From positions 1 through 46,972 of the forward strand of contig QHYM01000318.1 of NCBI GenBank assembly GCA_003223295.1: a stretch of 46,972 nt of DNA. The letters are read 5' to 3'. Both the position numbers and the translations under genes were made by a program. Of this stretch, positions 15,595 through 23,797 are shown piece by piece (position 1 is the first letter of the stretch; each line of letters starts with the position of its first letter). Source of the stretch: Acidobacteriota bacterium (GTDB lineage: Bacteria; Acidobacteriota; Terriglobia; Acidiferrales; UBA7541). The notes under the pieces are model-generated. The model saw only the letters and a list, made by a program, of their open reading frames with translations. It made no database searches and was not told the DNA's origin.

Positions 15595-17052
15595 CTAGTC
15601 GTCCGGCCGTGTTGGCAGGTCAGGCGATTGATCCGCCTCCTTCGCTCCAAAGTGGTCGGCCAAGTGTTTGCCGTCAAAGCTGTGGGTATAGCTTTCCTTG
15701 ATCTCAGGCAACATCGTCGCATTCCAGTCAAACCATTCCCGGACCAGGCGGCGATAAACGTCTTTTTGGCGATCCTTCAAGTTGGCGCGCTCCAAGGGGT
15801 CTTCCACTACATTGAAGAGGAACGTGTTGTCCAGGATTTTCAGGAATTTGTAGTCGCCGTCGCGCATGGCCCGCTGCGCATTCGCCTTATAGCGCCAGAA
15901 CAGCTTGCGCGGGACCGGCGCGGCCTTGTGTGTCAGAACCGGCAGCAGATTGACCCCATCGAGCGAGTAGGCCGGATCGCCTTCGGATCCCGCAGCCGCC
16001 AGAAGCGTCGCAACCCAGTCCATACTGATCGCAACCTGTTCAATGACCGCACCCTGAGGAATCCGCGCGGGCCAGGAGATGACAGCGGGGATGCGCAACC
16101 CGCCCTCTAACAATTCGGTCTTCTTGCCACTGAAGGGCCAGGTGTCGGCAAAGCGCTCTCCTCCATTGTCGCTGGTAAAAATCACCATGGTGTTCTCGGT
16201 CAATCCGTTCGCATCCAGGGCCTGGAGCACGCGGCCAACCTGTTGGTCCATCGCTTCAATCATGCGCTGATAGGTTTTCTGCGATCCGCCATCGAAGTCG
16301 AAGAGTCCTGCGCTTCCCGGCTGTGCCAGGCGCTGGGACTCCGCTTCGTCGCCGGGAGCCTCCCAAGGCCAATGCGGCGCATTGAAGTGCAGGCTGACCA
16401 GAAACGGCTGGCGGGATTTCGCAGAGTTAATGACGTCCACGGCGCGGCCCCCCAACAACTCGGTCAGGTAGCCTGCCTGATGAATCGGGACGTCATCATC
16501 CCAGAGATCTTCCCTGTTCCCTGAGGCGTGCGAGTAATAGTCCACGGCCCCACCGCGGAATCCGTAGAAGTGGTCGTAGCCGCTTTGCAACGGACCAAAC
16601 TTCGGCAAAGCGCCCAGGTGCCACTTGCCGACCAGCGTGGTGCGGTAGCCCGCCTTCTTTAGAAGGGATGGCAAGGTCGGGTGTTCGGGCGGCAGACCGA
16701 CATTCGGATTTCCCGCCAATGGCTCCTCCAAACCGACGCGCAAGCGGTACTGGTAACGTCCGGTGATCAGCCCGACGCGCGTTGCGGTGCAGACGGCGGA
16801 GTTCGCGTAAGCCTGTAGGAATCGAACTCCTTTGGCGGCAATGTGATCGATGTTCGGGGTGTGCAGATCGGGGCGTCCGTAACAGGAAACGTCGGCATAG
16901 CCCAGATCATCGGCGAGCAGGAAAACTATATTGGGAGGTTTCGACAATGGCTGCGCAGCGCTGCGATCGCCGCGCAGGGCCAACGCCACCATTCCCGTGG
17001 CCGCCCCGCGCAGCAGTTCGCGTCGCGTGATGGAATGCTTATCAGCGAGCAA
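15595..17052 (-). CDS. Tat-exported type I sulfatase
   Basis: This 485-aa arylsulfatase-family enzyme removes sulfate esters outside the cytoplasm. A twin-arginine signal lies at about 10-33 (TRRELLRGAATGMVALAL). The metal-binding start of the domain is NIVFLLADDLGYADVS (Asp48, Asp49). The formylglycine motif is C88-T-A-T-R92 followed by ITGRY, a CxAxR variant of the CxPxR consensus that still needs maturation. VGKWHLG and FTSDNGGE are further family blocks. The start is TTG at 17052, supported by a perfect AGGAGG (17064 to 17059) six bases upstream. No maturase gene is visible in the window. It follows a Tat-signal aminotransferase gene on the same strand. Confidence 0.92.
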   Translation of the reverse strand: MLADKHSITRRELLRGAATGMVALALRGDRSAAQPLSKPPNIVFLLADDLGYADVSCYGRPDLHTPNIDHIAAKGVRFLQAYANSAVCTATRVGLITGRYQYRLRVGLEEPLAGNPNVGLPPEHPTLPSLLKKAGYRTTLVGKWHLGALPKFGPLQSGYDHFYGFRGGAVDYYSHASGNREDLWDDDVPIHQAGYLTELLGGRAVDVINSAKSRQPFLVSLHFNAPHWPWEAPGDEAESQRLAQPGSAGLFDFDGGSQKTYQRMIEAMDQQVGRVLQALDANGLTENTMVIFTSDNGGERFADTWPFSGKKTELLEGGLRIPAVISWPARIPQGAVIEQVAISMDWVATLLAAAGSEGDPAYSLDGVNLLPVLTHKAAPVPRKLFWRYKANAQRAMRDGDYKFLKILDNTFLFNVVEDPLERANLKDRQKDVYRRLVREWFDWNATMLPEIKESYTHSFDGKHLADHFGAKEADQSPDLPTRPDD

Positions 17053-17260
17053 CAGAGACCTCCTTTCGTTGGATTCCTGATTGTTTTGCGTGCCCGCTCA
17101 GCTCGCAGCATTAACGACAACTACTCGCCAATTCTGCCATGAGCGTATTAAGATCGACTGCGGCTTCCCCCCGATTGGCCCTGAGCCTCAGCAAGTTGGG
17201 TATCCCCTAGACACAAATCACGCACACATTCGGACCAGCTTGTTTGACCTCAATGCGGGA

Positions 17261-17280
17261 GGACAGCGGCAAGGCCGTCC
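17261..17280. repeat. Hairpin immediately after the aminotransferase gene
   Basis: GGAC and GTCC ends and inner GGC/GCC pairs fold around AAG, with AGC bulged. The element abuts the TAG stop codon of the aminotransferase gene (17281-17283) and shares the GGGACGGCC core with the repeat at 15420-15446. It has no T-run. Confidence 0.45.
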
Positions 17281-18537
17281 CTACACGCGGGGAACGATGG
17301 CTTCCACGGCAGCGCAGAACTGATCGATTTCCTCCGGGGAAGTATAGACATTGGCGCTGACACGAATCCCGTCAAGCCCCGGCCCTTTGATGGGCACGAC
17401 GAAAATACTGTATTTATTGAGCAGCGCGTCACTCAGCTTCGCGGGATCCATGGTATCGAAGTGAATCGTGCCGAAAGCACCGGATTGATCCGGCCCCAGC
17501 TCGACCAGCACTTTGGCGCCGGGAACCTTGCTCAGGCGCTCGGCCCAGCGGTTCTTCAAGTAGCGGAGGCGCGCGAATTTTCGCTCCGCGCCCATCTGCT
17601 CGTGGAACTCCAGCGCTTGCAGCGTGGCATTGTGCATCGCCGCCGGATGCGTGCCGATTTCTTCGAACTTGCGAATATTTTTGTCCATCGAGGGCGGCGC
17701 GGCCATGAGCGCCCAGTGGTTTTCGATGCGCTCTTTGCGAACGTACAACATGCCGGTACCGATCGGCGCGGAAAGCCACTTGTGGAGGCTGGCACCGTAG
17801 AAATCGCAGTCGAAGTCGGAAAACTGGAAGGGCACGTGGGCAAAGGCATGCGCTCCGTCCACGATGCTGGTGATGCCTCGCGCGCGCGCCAGCGCACAGA
17901 TCTCCTTGATGGGGAAGATCTGGCCGGTCATGAACACGACTTGCGACACGTGAATGACGCGCGTGCGCGGCGTGATGCCCTGCTCGAACATGCGCACCAA
18001 GTCGGCGGAGTTGCGAACCGGCACGGCGAAGTCCAGCTGCTTGAGCACGATTTTTTCGCGGCGCTCGCGCTGCTGCCAGGTGGTAATCATGCGGGGATAA
18101 TCCTGGCTGGTCGTTAGGACTTCGTCAGCGGGCTTCAGGTCCAAGCCAAACTGCGCGATCTGGAGTGATTCGCTGGCGTTGCGCGTGATGGCAATGCATT
18201 CGGGATCGGCGTTCCACACGTGCGCGAGCTTTTTGCGAACGTCTTCGATGCCGGGCTCCAAATCGTGCCACATGCGGTAGGCCGGGAGCTGGTTGCTATA
18301 ACGGATAGCCTCAATCTCCGCATCGAGGACGCTGGTGGGCGCCGGAGCGACTCCGCCATTATTCAGGTTAATGAGTCTGGGATCGCGGGCGTACGCGCTG
18401 CGAATTTTCTTCCAGAACTCTTCGTCGCCGGCTAAATCTTCCGCAGCGACGCCGGCATAGGCGCGGTTGAGGACGGCGGCAAGCACCAAGGCTTCCGCTC
18501 CATAGAGAAAATCACGACGGGTTACTTCAGCGCACAT
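17281..18537 (-). CDS. Tat-signal class V aminotransferase (isopenicillin-N epimerase-like)
   Basis: This PLP-dependent class V enzyme of 418 aa belongs to the group of cysteine desulfurase and isopenicillin-N epimerase-like proteins. It keeps the PLP residues Asp227 and His230 (IVDGAHAFAH) and the Schiff-base Lys253 in GASLHKWLSAPIGTG. The N-terminus MCAEVTRRDFLYGAEALVLAAV looks like a twin-arginine signal, so the enzyme may be periplasmic, which is unusual for PLP enzymes but seen in this subgroup. No cysteine that would clearly mark a desulfurase is visible after the PLP lysine. Substrate unknown. It lies 228 bases upstream of the sulfatase gene on the same strand. Confidence 0.85.
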   Translation of the reverse strand: MCAEVTRRDFLYGAEALVLAAVLNRAYAGVAAEDLAGDEEFWKKIRSAYARDPRLINLNNGGVAPAPTSVLDAEIEAIRYSNQLPAYRMWHDLEPGIEDVRKKLAHVWNADPECIAITRNASESLQIAQFGLDLKPADEVLTTSQDYPRMITTWQQRERREKIVLKQLDFAVPVRNSADLVRMFEQGITPRTRVIHVSQVVFMTGQIFPIKEICALARARGITSIVDGAHAFAHVPFQFSDFDCDFYGASLHKWLSAPIGTGMLYVRKERIENHWALMAAPPSMDKNIRKFEEIGTHPAAMHNATLQALEFHEQMGAERKFARLRYLKNRWAERLSKVPGAKVLVELGPDQSGAFGTIHFDTMDPAKLSDALLNKYSIFVVPIKGPGLDGIRVSANVYTSPEEIDQFCAAVEAIVPRV

Positions 18538-18623
18538 ATCGGTAACTCCCAGCCACAGGTTTTTCTATCGCAAGCATACCTCATGCGAGGCGAGTTGGGG
18601 GCGCGAATACGTGACAGGGGGAA

Positions 18624-18639
18624 CGGGTCTGAAGACCCG
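18624..18639. repeat. Palindromic hairpin CGGGTCTGAAGACCCG
   Basis: A 7-base stem surrounds the central GA. It lies between the XRE gene stop and the aminotransferase start and is followed by CCACTAC. The element at 23774-23787 has the same CTGAAG centre followed by GCTAC, suggesting one repeat family. Confidence 0.55.
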
Positions 18640-18659
18640 CCACTACAAGGAAGCGGAGA

Positions 18660-19043
18660 CTAGGATTTTTTCCTGTGGACGAGTTGCGAGGCGAAGTGCA
18701 CCAGCATCTTGCGGTCGCTTTCGCTGATGCGGCGGAGAAGATTGGCGAGACGATGAACGTAGCGGGCGGAGTCGCCGTTGAGGCCCCAGTGGTCACCGTC
18801 AGCAACTTGAACCGCATGCGGGAGAGAGGCGGCTTTGGGCGGCTCTTCGCCGTCGTAGAAGAACTGGTAGAGCGGGACTTCCAGGGCCTGGGCGAATTTT
18901 TCGAGAGTGGCGAGCGAAGGAATGGTGCGGCCATGTTCGAGGCGGGAAACGTAGGAACGCTTCAGGCCGGTGCGGTCCTCGATGTCGCCCTGTGTCATGT
19001 TTTTTTGCTCGCGGATGGATCGTATTCGCTCGGAAAGAATCAT
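18660..19043 (-). CDS. XRE-family HTH transcriptional regulator
   Basis: This is a 127-aa DNA-binding protein. The helix-turn-helix spans about 5-60: RIRSIREQKNMTQGDIEDRT, GLKRSYVSRLEHGRTIPSLA, TLEKFAQALEVPLYQFFYDG. The remainder (about 75-125) is a helical domain (HRLANLLRRISESDRKMLVHFASQL) that may dimerise. It lies upstream of the aminotransferase gene on the same strand, with a hairpin repeat in the 122-base gap, so the genes are probably transcribed separately. Targets unknown. Confidence 0.9.
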   Translation of the reverse strand: MILSERIRSIREQKNMTQGDIEDRTGLKRSYVSRLEHGRTIPSLATLEKFAQALEVPLYQFFYDGEEPPKAASLPHAVQVADGDHWGLNGDSARYVHRLANLLRRISESDRKMLVHFASQLVHRKKS

Positions 19044-19478
19044 GTCGTGCCTCTTGCGAATTCAGGATTTGAGGGGCCCTGGTGAAGGACGCAACGGATG
19101 CAGAGTCTTTTCACTGTCGGACCCTTGCCGGGGTCTTTCGCGTTAAGACCCTTGCCGGGTCATTGCGCTTTACGACTGTGCCCAGCCATTGTTACTTTAG
19201 ACCGTAGCTTGGCCGTTGATAATAACATGAATAAGATTATGAGACAGCCAACAAAAACAAGGGTTACGGCTAAAGGAAATTCCATGGAGGCATCGGGTAG
19301 ACACCGGATTGTATGGCTGCGAACGGATTCCTAGAGTATGGGCCTTGTCCGTACAGCTTTACGCAGCTTTTCAGAAGATCGTCGAATCGTGTCAAATCTG
19401 CCTTGGTTGGCAAGCGCTCGACTTTCCCCCCCCCGGTCAAGCCTCGGCTAACTGGAGGCTTTCGGCCCCGGAGGAAAC
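19044..19478. other. Long divergent intergenic region
   Basis: This 435-base region separates the leftward XRE gene from the rightward REC gene. It holds the paired hairpins at 19120-19161, an AT-rich stretch at about 19216-19250 that could contain a promoter (TTGATA at 19216-19221 with TATGAG 16 bases on), and CCGGAGGAAAC just before the ATG at 19479. I see no convincing coding frame. Confidence 0.5.
19120..19161. repeat. Two tandem GACCCTTGCCGGG(G)TC hairpins
   Basis: GACCC-ttgccg-GGGTC (19120-19135) and GACCC-ttgcc-GGGTC (19147-19161) are near-identical hairpins whose starts are 27 bases apart. The bases after each (TTTCGCGTTAA and ATTGCGCTTTAC) are also similar, so the repeat unit is about 27 bases. 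Confidence 0.6.
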
Positions 19479-19880
19479 ATGTCAAAGGAATGGGACGTCC
19501 TGGTTGCATCCGCTAATTTTGAACATCGCAGGTCATTGATCCGAATCTTAGAAGAACTCCCGCTCAACGTAATTTCCGTTTCCACGTTTCAACAGGCTGA
19601 AGAAGTTCTCTCTCGCCAGCACATTGCGCTCATGTTCTCCGATCAGCGGCTGCCAGATGGCACTTACAGGGAATTGTTGAGCCATACGCAATCCTGTGGG
19701 CAAGCGCCGCGCGTGGTGCTGACCACGGAGGAATACGACGTCGTCGATCCTCAAGAGGTGGCGAAATGCGGCGTGCTGGGCGCGGTGAAGTACCCGTTCC
19801 AGGCTACGGACGTCGAACTGCAAGTTATCCGCGCGGCACACGAAGACCGTCTGGAATTAGAGCCCGCAATCGCCCAGTAA
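19479..19880 (+). CDS. Stand-alone receiver-domain protein with a degenerate acidic pocket
   Basis: This is a single-domain response regulator of 133 aa. The phospho-acceptor position is Asp55 in MFSDQRLPDG, and the switch lysine is in GAVKYPF (about 107). The acidic pair normally found after the first strand is missing (VLVASANFEH), so magnesium-dependent phosphorylation may be weak. No output domain follows. The ATG at 19479 has a strong GGAGG. No kinase gene is next to it. It is convergent with the membrane-protein gene, 18 bases apart. It may be a phosphorylation-independent protein-binding module. Confidence 0.8.
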   Translation: MSKEWDVLVASANFEHRRSLIRILEELPLNVISVSTFQQAEEVLSRQHIALMFSDQRLPDGTYRELLSHTQSCGQAPRVVLTTEEYDVVDPQEVAKCGVLGAVKYPFQATDVELQVIRAAHEDRLELEPAIAQ

Positions 19881-19898
19881 GCCCAGACTTTGTCCCAA

Positions 19899-20717
19899 TT
19901 AGTTCGCTGCCACTGAAGTCGCGGTCTGGCTCGATGCGGTTTGCGCCGAGCGCGGCCGGAAGAGAAGGACCGCGGTTACGCCAAGAGAGAAATTCTGAGT
20001 GAAGATTTCCACCGTGTGAATGAAGCGCTGACCGACGCCCATTATCGCATTCGGGACAACCAGCAGACCGAGGCCGCCGGTGATCCAAAGGAGCAGGCCG
20101 ACGACAATGGCCGCGTGCCAGCGCTTCATGCGCAGGGCAAGCATGACAGGAACGACGGCCAGGGTCATGAGCAGACCGCGGGCGAGCTGGATGCCCCAGA
20201 ACCAAAGACCGAGGCGCGCGACGGCTTGCTCCGCTTCAGGATAGTAGCCTTTGGTGAAGAACTGATAGGTGATGGCGCCGAAAACGAGGTAATAGAGGAC
20301 GTAAGCGAAGCCCGAAAGAAGAACTGCCATTGCCGCGCCCGTAAAAGAACGATGAGTAGGAGGCAGGTCGGTGGGCTTAGCCAATTTCAGAAGTCGCGCT
20401 AACACGGCCAAGACGACAGCGAGGATCAGATACATGACGATGCTGCTGAGGAGGTCGCGCACTACATTCTGGCCGTTTTGCGGCAAGAAGATAAGTCCCT
20501 CGGACCAGAGGCAAAGCACGGTTACAATCATCAACTCCGGCGCGATAGCGGCGAATTGTCCGAGCGCGGTGCGGGGGCCGAAGAGCGCAATGGGAACGAA
20601 GGAACCCGCAAACAGAATCCCAGAGAGCCACCACCACGCAAAATGCCCCGCACCCAAAGCCGCGATGCTGAGCGGCAAACCTCCCAGCAAGCAGTAAAGA
20701 ACAACGCGCAGTTTCAT
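19899..20717 (-). CDS. Membrane protein coupled to PadR regulator
   Basis: This integral membrane protein of 272 aa has about seven hydrophobic helices (for example VVLYCLLGGLPLSIAALGAG, IVMYLILAVVLAVLARLL and WHAAIVVGLLLWITGGLGLL). I do not recognise a named family. I chose the ATG at 20717 because it overlaps the PadR stop as ATGA and has GAGGAG upstream; a start 57 bases earlier would lie inside padR. PadR proteins often control a membrane protein or efflux pump encoded just downstream, so a role in membrane stress or export is a fair guess, but there is no transporter signature. Confidence 0.8.
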   Translation of the reverse strand: MKLRVVLYCLLGGLPLSIAALGAGHFAWWWLSGILFAGSFVPIALFGPRTALGQFAAIAPELMIVTVLCLWSEGLIFLPQNGQNVVRDLLSSIVMYLILAVVLAVLARLLKLAKPTDLPPTHRSFTGAAMAVLLSGFAYVLYYLVFGAITYQFFTKGYYPEAEQAVARLGLWFWGIQLARGLLMTLAVVPVMLALRMKRWHAAIVVGLLLWITGGLGLLVVPNAIMGVGQRFIHTVEIFTQNFSLGVTAVLLFRPRSAQTASSQTATSVAAN

Positions 20718-21277
20718 TTTCGTGCTCCTCTCTTTTTTCTTCTCGCGTAAATCCGGAGGGCACTCTTGGTCCAACCAAGCAGCGTTTCGTAGCTGCGGAT
20801 TCCGCTCTCAAGAGCGAGCCGTCCAGAGAGCGGCATCCTTGCTCCTTGAACTTTGAGAAACTGGCGCAGACTGGGGATATAGGCGGCCACTTCCTTCGCG
20901 AGCCCTTTCAGGAACCGCGCGGCATGAACGGCACCAGCACTTTCGTCCATAAAACTGAACCGGAGCATCAACTCATCGACGCGATGGATGACGTCATTGG
21001 CGATGATGGGTTTTGTCTGCCAGGTCTTGAAGGCGCGCTTACCCGATGAAGTCGGACGAAAAAGCCTGCGCCGGCGAAGACCGGACGATTCGTGGACCCG
21101 GCTGCGAACGAGGCCGCGTTTCTCCAACCTTTGCAGCGCGGGATAAATTGCTCCCGGGCTATCACTGAACGTTCCCATCGGGCTATTGGCAAAAATCTTC
21201 CTGAGGTCGTAGCCAGAGCGGGGCTCCTGCTGCAGCAAACCCAAAAGGGCATATCCGAGCAGCGAATCGTTTTGCAT
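20714..21277 (-). CDS. PadR-family transcriptional regulator
   Basis: This is a 187-aa PadR repressor. The winged helix (about 1-90) begins QNDSLLGYALLGLLQQEPRS and continues GYDLRKIFANSPMGTFSDSP, GAIYPALQRLEKRGLVRSR. The C-terminal helical dimerisation domain (about 100-187) is of the Vir_act_alpha_C type. The ATG at 21277 fits the family start; an in-frame upstream start would run through the promoter. A near-consensus promoter with repeated operator half-sites lies directly upstream. It overlaps the following membrane-protein gene by four bases. Confidence 0.9.
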   Translation of the reverse strand: MQNDSLLGYALLGLLQQEPRSGYDLRKIFANSPMGTFSDSPGAIYPALQRLEKRGLVRSRVHESSGLRRRRLFRPTSSGKRAFKTWQTKPIIANDVIHRVDELMLRFSFMDESAGAVHAARFLKGLAKEVAAYIPSLRQFLKVQGARMPLSGRLALESGIRSYETLLGWTKSALRIYARRKKRGARK

Positions 21278-21285
21278 AGTACGCT

Positions 21286-21318
21286 GCGTATTATAACGCC
21301 GCGTATCATAACACGCAA
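21286..21318 (-). promoter_or_regulatory. padR promoter with direct-repeat operator
   Basis: On the minus strand TTGCGT (21318 to 21313) and TATAAT (21295 to 21290) are spaced by exactly 17 bases. Two direct copies of GTTATRATACGC (plus-strand GCGTATTATAAC at 21286-21297 and GCGTATCATAAC at 21301-21312) cover the spacer and -10. The start codon is 12 bases past the -10, so the leader is very short. PadR autoregulation is the likely meaning. Confidence 0.65.
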
Positions 21319-21531
21319 GCGAAAGATTACACACCAAGGTGACTCGAATTTCTTGATGCGAATGGCCTGAGCGGCCGAGTACCTACTCGACTTTGCGGCG
21401 AGGGGCGGCTTGCTCGAGGCCGACGGCGAAATCGGGGCCAATTGAAAGCCGATTCTACCGGCAATACACTAGCGGCGCTGGCAGCGGGACGTTCCACGGC
21501 GTGGGTCCGTGCGAGTAGCCAAGGGAACAGT

Positions 21532-22357
21532 ATGTTTGAGCGATACACAGAAAAGAGCGCGACGCGTGATTTTTTTGCGCGCTACGAGGCGAGTCAGTAC
21601 GGGAGCCCGTACACCGAACCCGAACATTTGCTGCTGGGGCTAGCGAGGGAAGATCCGGTGCTGGAAAAGCGTTTCCTAGGGCCAGAAACAGGCATAGAGA
21701 AAATTCGCGCCGAAATTGAGCGGCACATCACTCGCCGCGAACCTATTTCGACATCCGTGGAAGTGCCACTCACAGCTGATTCCAAGAGGATCCTAAACTT
21801 TGCCGCAGAAGAAGCGGCAAATCTTGGTCAGTGGCACGTTGGAACAGAACAATTGCTGCTCGGCATCTTACGGGCAGAGGGTTCACTTGCAGCGGAGATC
21901 TTACGCACAAGGGGTCTGAGACCAGCAGCAGTCCGCAGCCAACTGCCAAAGGGCCCGAATCCAACGACCCTCAAAGCCCGGCCAAACCCGCATGCATTAT
22001 TAAAACTGGATGATTTTCTCGCCGGCCTCAAGTGGCATAAGGCGGAAGACCTGTTGCCCATCTTCGCCGCGAACGCGCAGTTCGCGGACGTCTGTGGAAG
22101 ACGACTGAATCGAGAGGAAATCGAAAGAGAGTTTGTCACTCTGTTTTGCGGCCTACGCCAAGAAAAATGCAACACCCATCATCGAACAAACCATCGCGGA
22201 CTCGAGCGACGTGGTGATGGCGATTGTTCTGTGGAAAAACGTCATCCTTGCCAGCGTGGAACGTGTGTGGATCCATCAGATGAGTGTTGTGCTTGTTCCC
22301 CAGGGCGATGATTGGACCATCGTGTTGATGCAGATTACGCCCGTTCAACCTAAGTAG
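21532..22357 (+). pseudogene. ClpN-domain protein fused to NTF2/SnoaL-like domain, frameshifted
   Basis: From the ATG at 21532 the protein begins MFERYTEKSATRDFFARYEA and EPEHLLLGLARED, then a second repeat WHVGTEQLLLGILRAEGSLA. These are two Clp N repeats (about 1-140) without any ATPase domain. After a linker, a second domain starts LDDFLAGLKWHKAEDLLPIF, an NTF2-like (SnoaL/DUF4440) fold. At the T-run 22144-22147 the frame breaks: removing one T gives REFVTLFAAYAKKN and continues IIEQTIADSSDVVMAIVLWK and ends VPQGDDWTIVLMQITPVQPK. Either a real one-base insertion or a homopolymer error. If intact it would be about 275 aa, perhaps a Clp substrate-binding module. Function unknown. Confidence 0.75.
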
Positions 22358-22367
22358 GTTAACGCAA

Positions 22368-22871
22368 TCATTCGAATTCGCGGCGGGGGGCGGATTGCTC
22401 GGGACCGACGCGACCGGCGGCGATATCGGCCTTGAAATAGTTTTCGCCAAGGATGGGAGAGCCAGCCAGTCGGCGGAGCATGGCGATCTGGCCGATGTGA
22501 TTGAGGGCGTCCGCGACGGGGCCTTGGAAAAGTCCTTCCGCGGAACCGTGAAGGGGTTCAGAGGAAGCCAGGTAGTCGTCGAACTTCTGGATGGCGGCGA
22601 AGAAGCGCTCCATTTCAGCGTCCCAAGACAGCGGCGCCGAGTCGCGCCACGCTGGTTTGCCTTGCGCGATCGAGAGCGCCCAGTCAAAAAGGTCGCCCAG
22701 GTGCGCGAGGATTTGCGACGGCGTCCGCGTTTTGTCGCCAATGTGGAACGTGCCGAAACGGTCCGGCGCGCGGCGCAACGCCTTGCCGCCACGGTAGGCA
22801 ACTGTGGCAAGCGTGTGGCGCAAGAGTTGGCGGGCAGGGTCAGGAGATGCGGTTACGGGTGATGCGGTCAT
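22368..22871 (-). CDS. DinB-like four-helix protein
   Basis: This is a 167-aa protein of the DinB/YfiT-like superfamily. Helix patterns include PSQILAHLGDLFDWALSIA (about 51-70) and the C-terminal ALNHIGQIAMLRRLAGSPI (about 123-141), with the metal-binding histidines of this fold (AHL and NHIGQ). Members include bacillithiol transferases and other thiol-dependent enzymes. As BshB1 occurs elsewhere in this window, a thiol S-transferase role is possible but not shown. AAGGG lies nine bases before the ATG. It is convergent with the ClpN-fusion gene. Confidence 0.8.
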   Translation of the reverse strand: MTASPVTASPDPARQLLRHTLATVAYRGGKALRRAPDRFGTFHIGDKTRTPSQILAHLGDLFDWALSIAQGKPAWRDSAPLSWDAEMERFFAAIQKFDDYLASSEPLHGSAEGLFQGPVADALNHIGQIAMLRRLAGSPILGENYFKADIAAGRVGPEQSAPRREFE

Positions 22872-22886
22872 GGGATGGTCCCTTCG

Positions 22887-23762
22887 CTACAAGAAATCAA
22901 TCGGAAAGAAACGTTTTAACACAGCGCGGACGTAGTCGACGAGCATTTGTTGTGGGAAGACCGTGGTGTTATCGGGCGAGCCGGGCCAGTTGCCGCCCAC
23001 GGCCACATTCAAAATGATGAAGAAGGGATGATCGAACACCCAGGCCCCACCGGCAGGCCATTGGGATTGCGTGACGGTTGCGTACAAATTCGCATCTACG
23101 TAAAAACGCACGACGCCGGGCTCCCACTCGACGGCATAGAGATGAAAATCATCCGCGAACTTCTGGCCTGCAGGAAGACTGAAGGGATCGCTGGTGTCGC
23201 TCGTGGGACCAGTCGTGCTCGGCCCGTGGAGTGAGCCATGCACGGTGCCGGGCTCCTTGCCGATGTTTTCCATGATGTCGATTTCGCCGCACTTGGGCCA
23301 GCCGACGGTCGATATGTCATTTCCCAGCATCCAGAAAGCAGGCCACATTCCCTGCCCTGCCGGAATTTTGATGCGGGCTTCAAAGCGGCCATAGGCTTGG
23401 CTGAAAAGTCCTTGCGTCTTGAGCCGGGCGGAGGTGTAGTTGTTTGCAACGCCGTCGGAGCACGTGATGTTCTCTTTTTGCGCAGTGATGACGAGATTGC
23501 CGCCCTCGATTTGCGCGTTCTGCAGGCGATTCGTGTAGCACTCGAGCTCTCTGTTGCCCCAGCCTTTGCCGCCGGTGTCATAGGTCCATTTCGAGGAGTC
23601 GGGAGCGGAGCCGTCAGCACCGTTGAATTCGTCGGACCAAACGAGGTTCCAACCCTTTGCGGGAGGGGGCTGCAGCGTGGGGCCTCCACCACAACTCAAA
23701 GGTGAAAGCGCGATTGCCGCGAGAAGAAAACCAATTGCACGTTGCGAGACGATTTGCGGCAT
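22887..23762 (-). CDS. Secreted GH16 beta-glucanase (laminarinase-like)
   Basis: This is a glycoside hydrolase of family 16, 291 aa, that would cut beta-1,3 or mixed-linkage glucans. A signal sequence (about 8-25, AIGFLLAAIALSPLSCGGG) may also be a lipoprotein signal, although the lipobox is not canonical. The catalytic motif GEIDIMENIG carries the nucleophile and acid/base glutamates. WPAFWMLG, RFEARIKIP and YAVEWEPGVVRFYVD are further family blocks. The C-terminus departs slightly from the usual end (YVRAVLKRFFPIDFL). No transporter or regulator for glucan use is adjacent. Confidence 0.93.
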   Translation of the reverse strand: MPQIVSQRAIGFLLAAIALSPLSCGGGPTLQPPPAKGWNLVWSDEFNGADGSAPDSSKWTYDTGGKGWGNRELECYTNRLQNAQIEGGNLVITAQKENITCSDGVANNYTSARLKTQGLFSQAYGRFEARIKIPAGQGMWPAFWMLGNDISTVGWPKCGEIDIMENIGKEPGTVHGSLHGPSTTGPTSDTSDPFSLPAGQKFADDFHLYAVEWEPGVVRFYVDANLYATVTQSQWPAGGAWVFDHPFFIILNVAVGGNWPGSPDNTTVFPQQMLVDYVRAVLKRFFPIDFL

Positions 23763-23773
23763 AGGCGACGCGG

Positions 23774-23787
23774 ACAGACTGAAGTCT
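23774..23787. repeat. Hairpin CAGACTGAAGTCTG
   Basis: A 6-base stem surrounds the central GA, followed by TGCTAC. It lies between the nuoB stop and the GH16 start. The CTGAAG centre matches the hairpin at 18624-18639. Confidence 0.5.
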
Positions 23788-23797
23788 GTGCTACTGA

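Noticed and set aside
19120-19161. CRISPR-like short repeats
   Set aside because: Only two copies, each a hairpin, with no regular spacers and no cas genes in the window.
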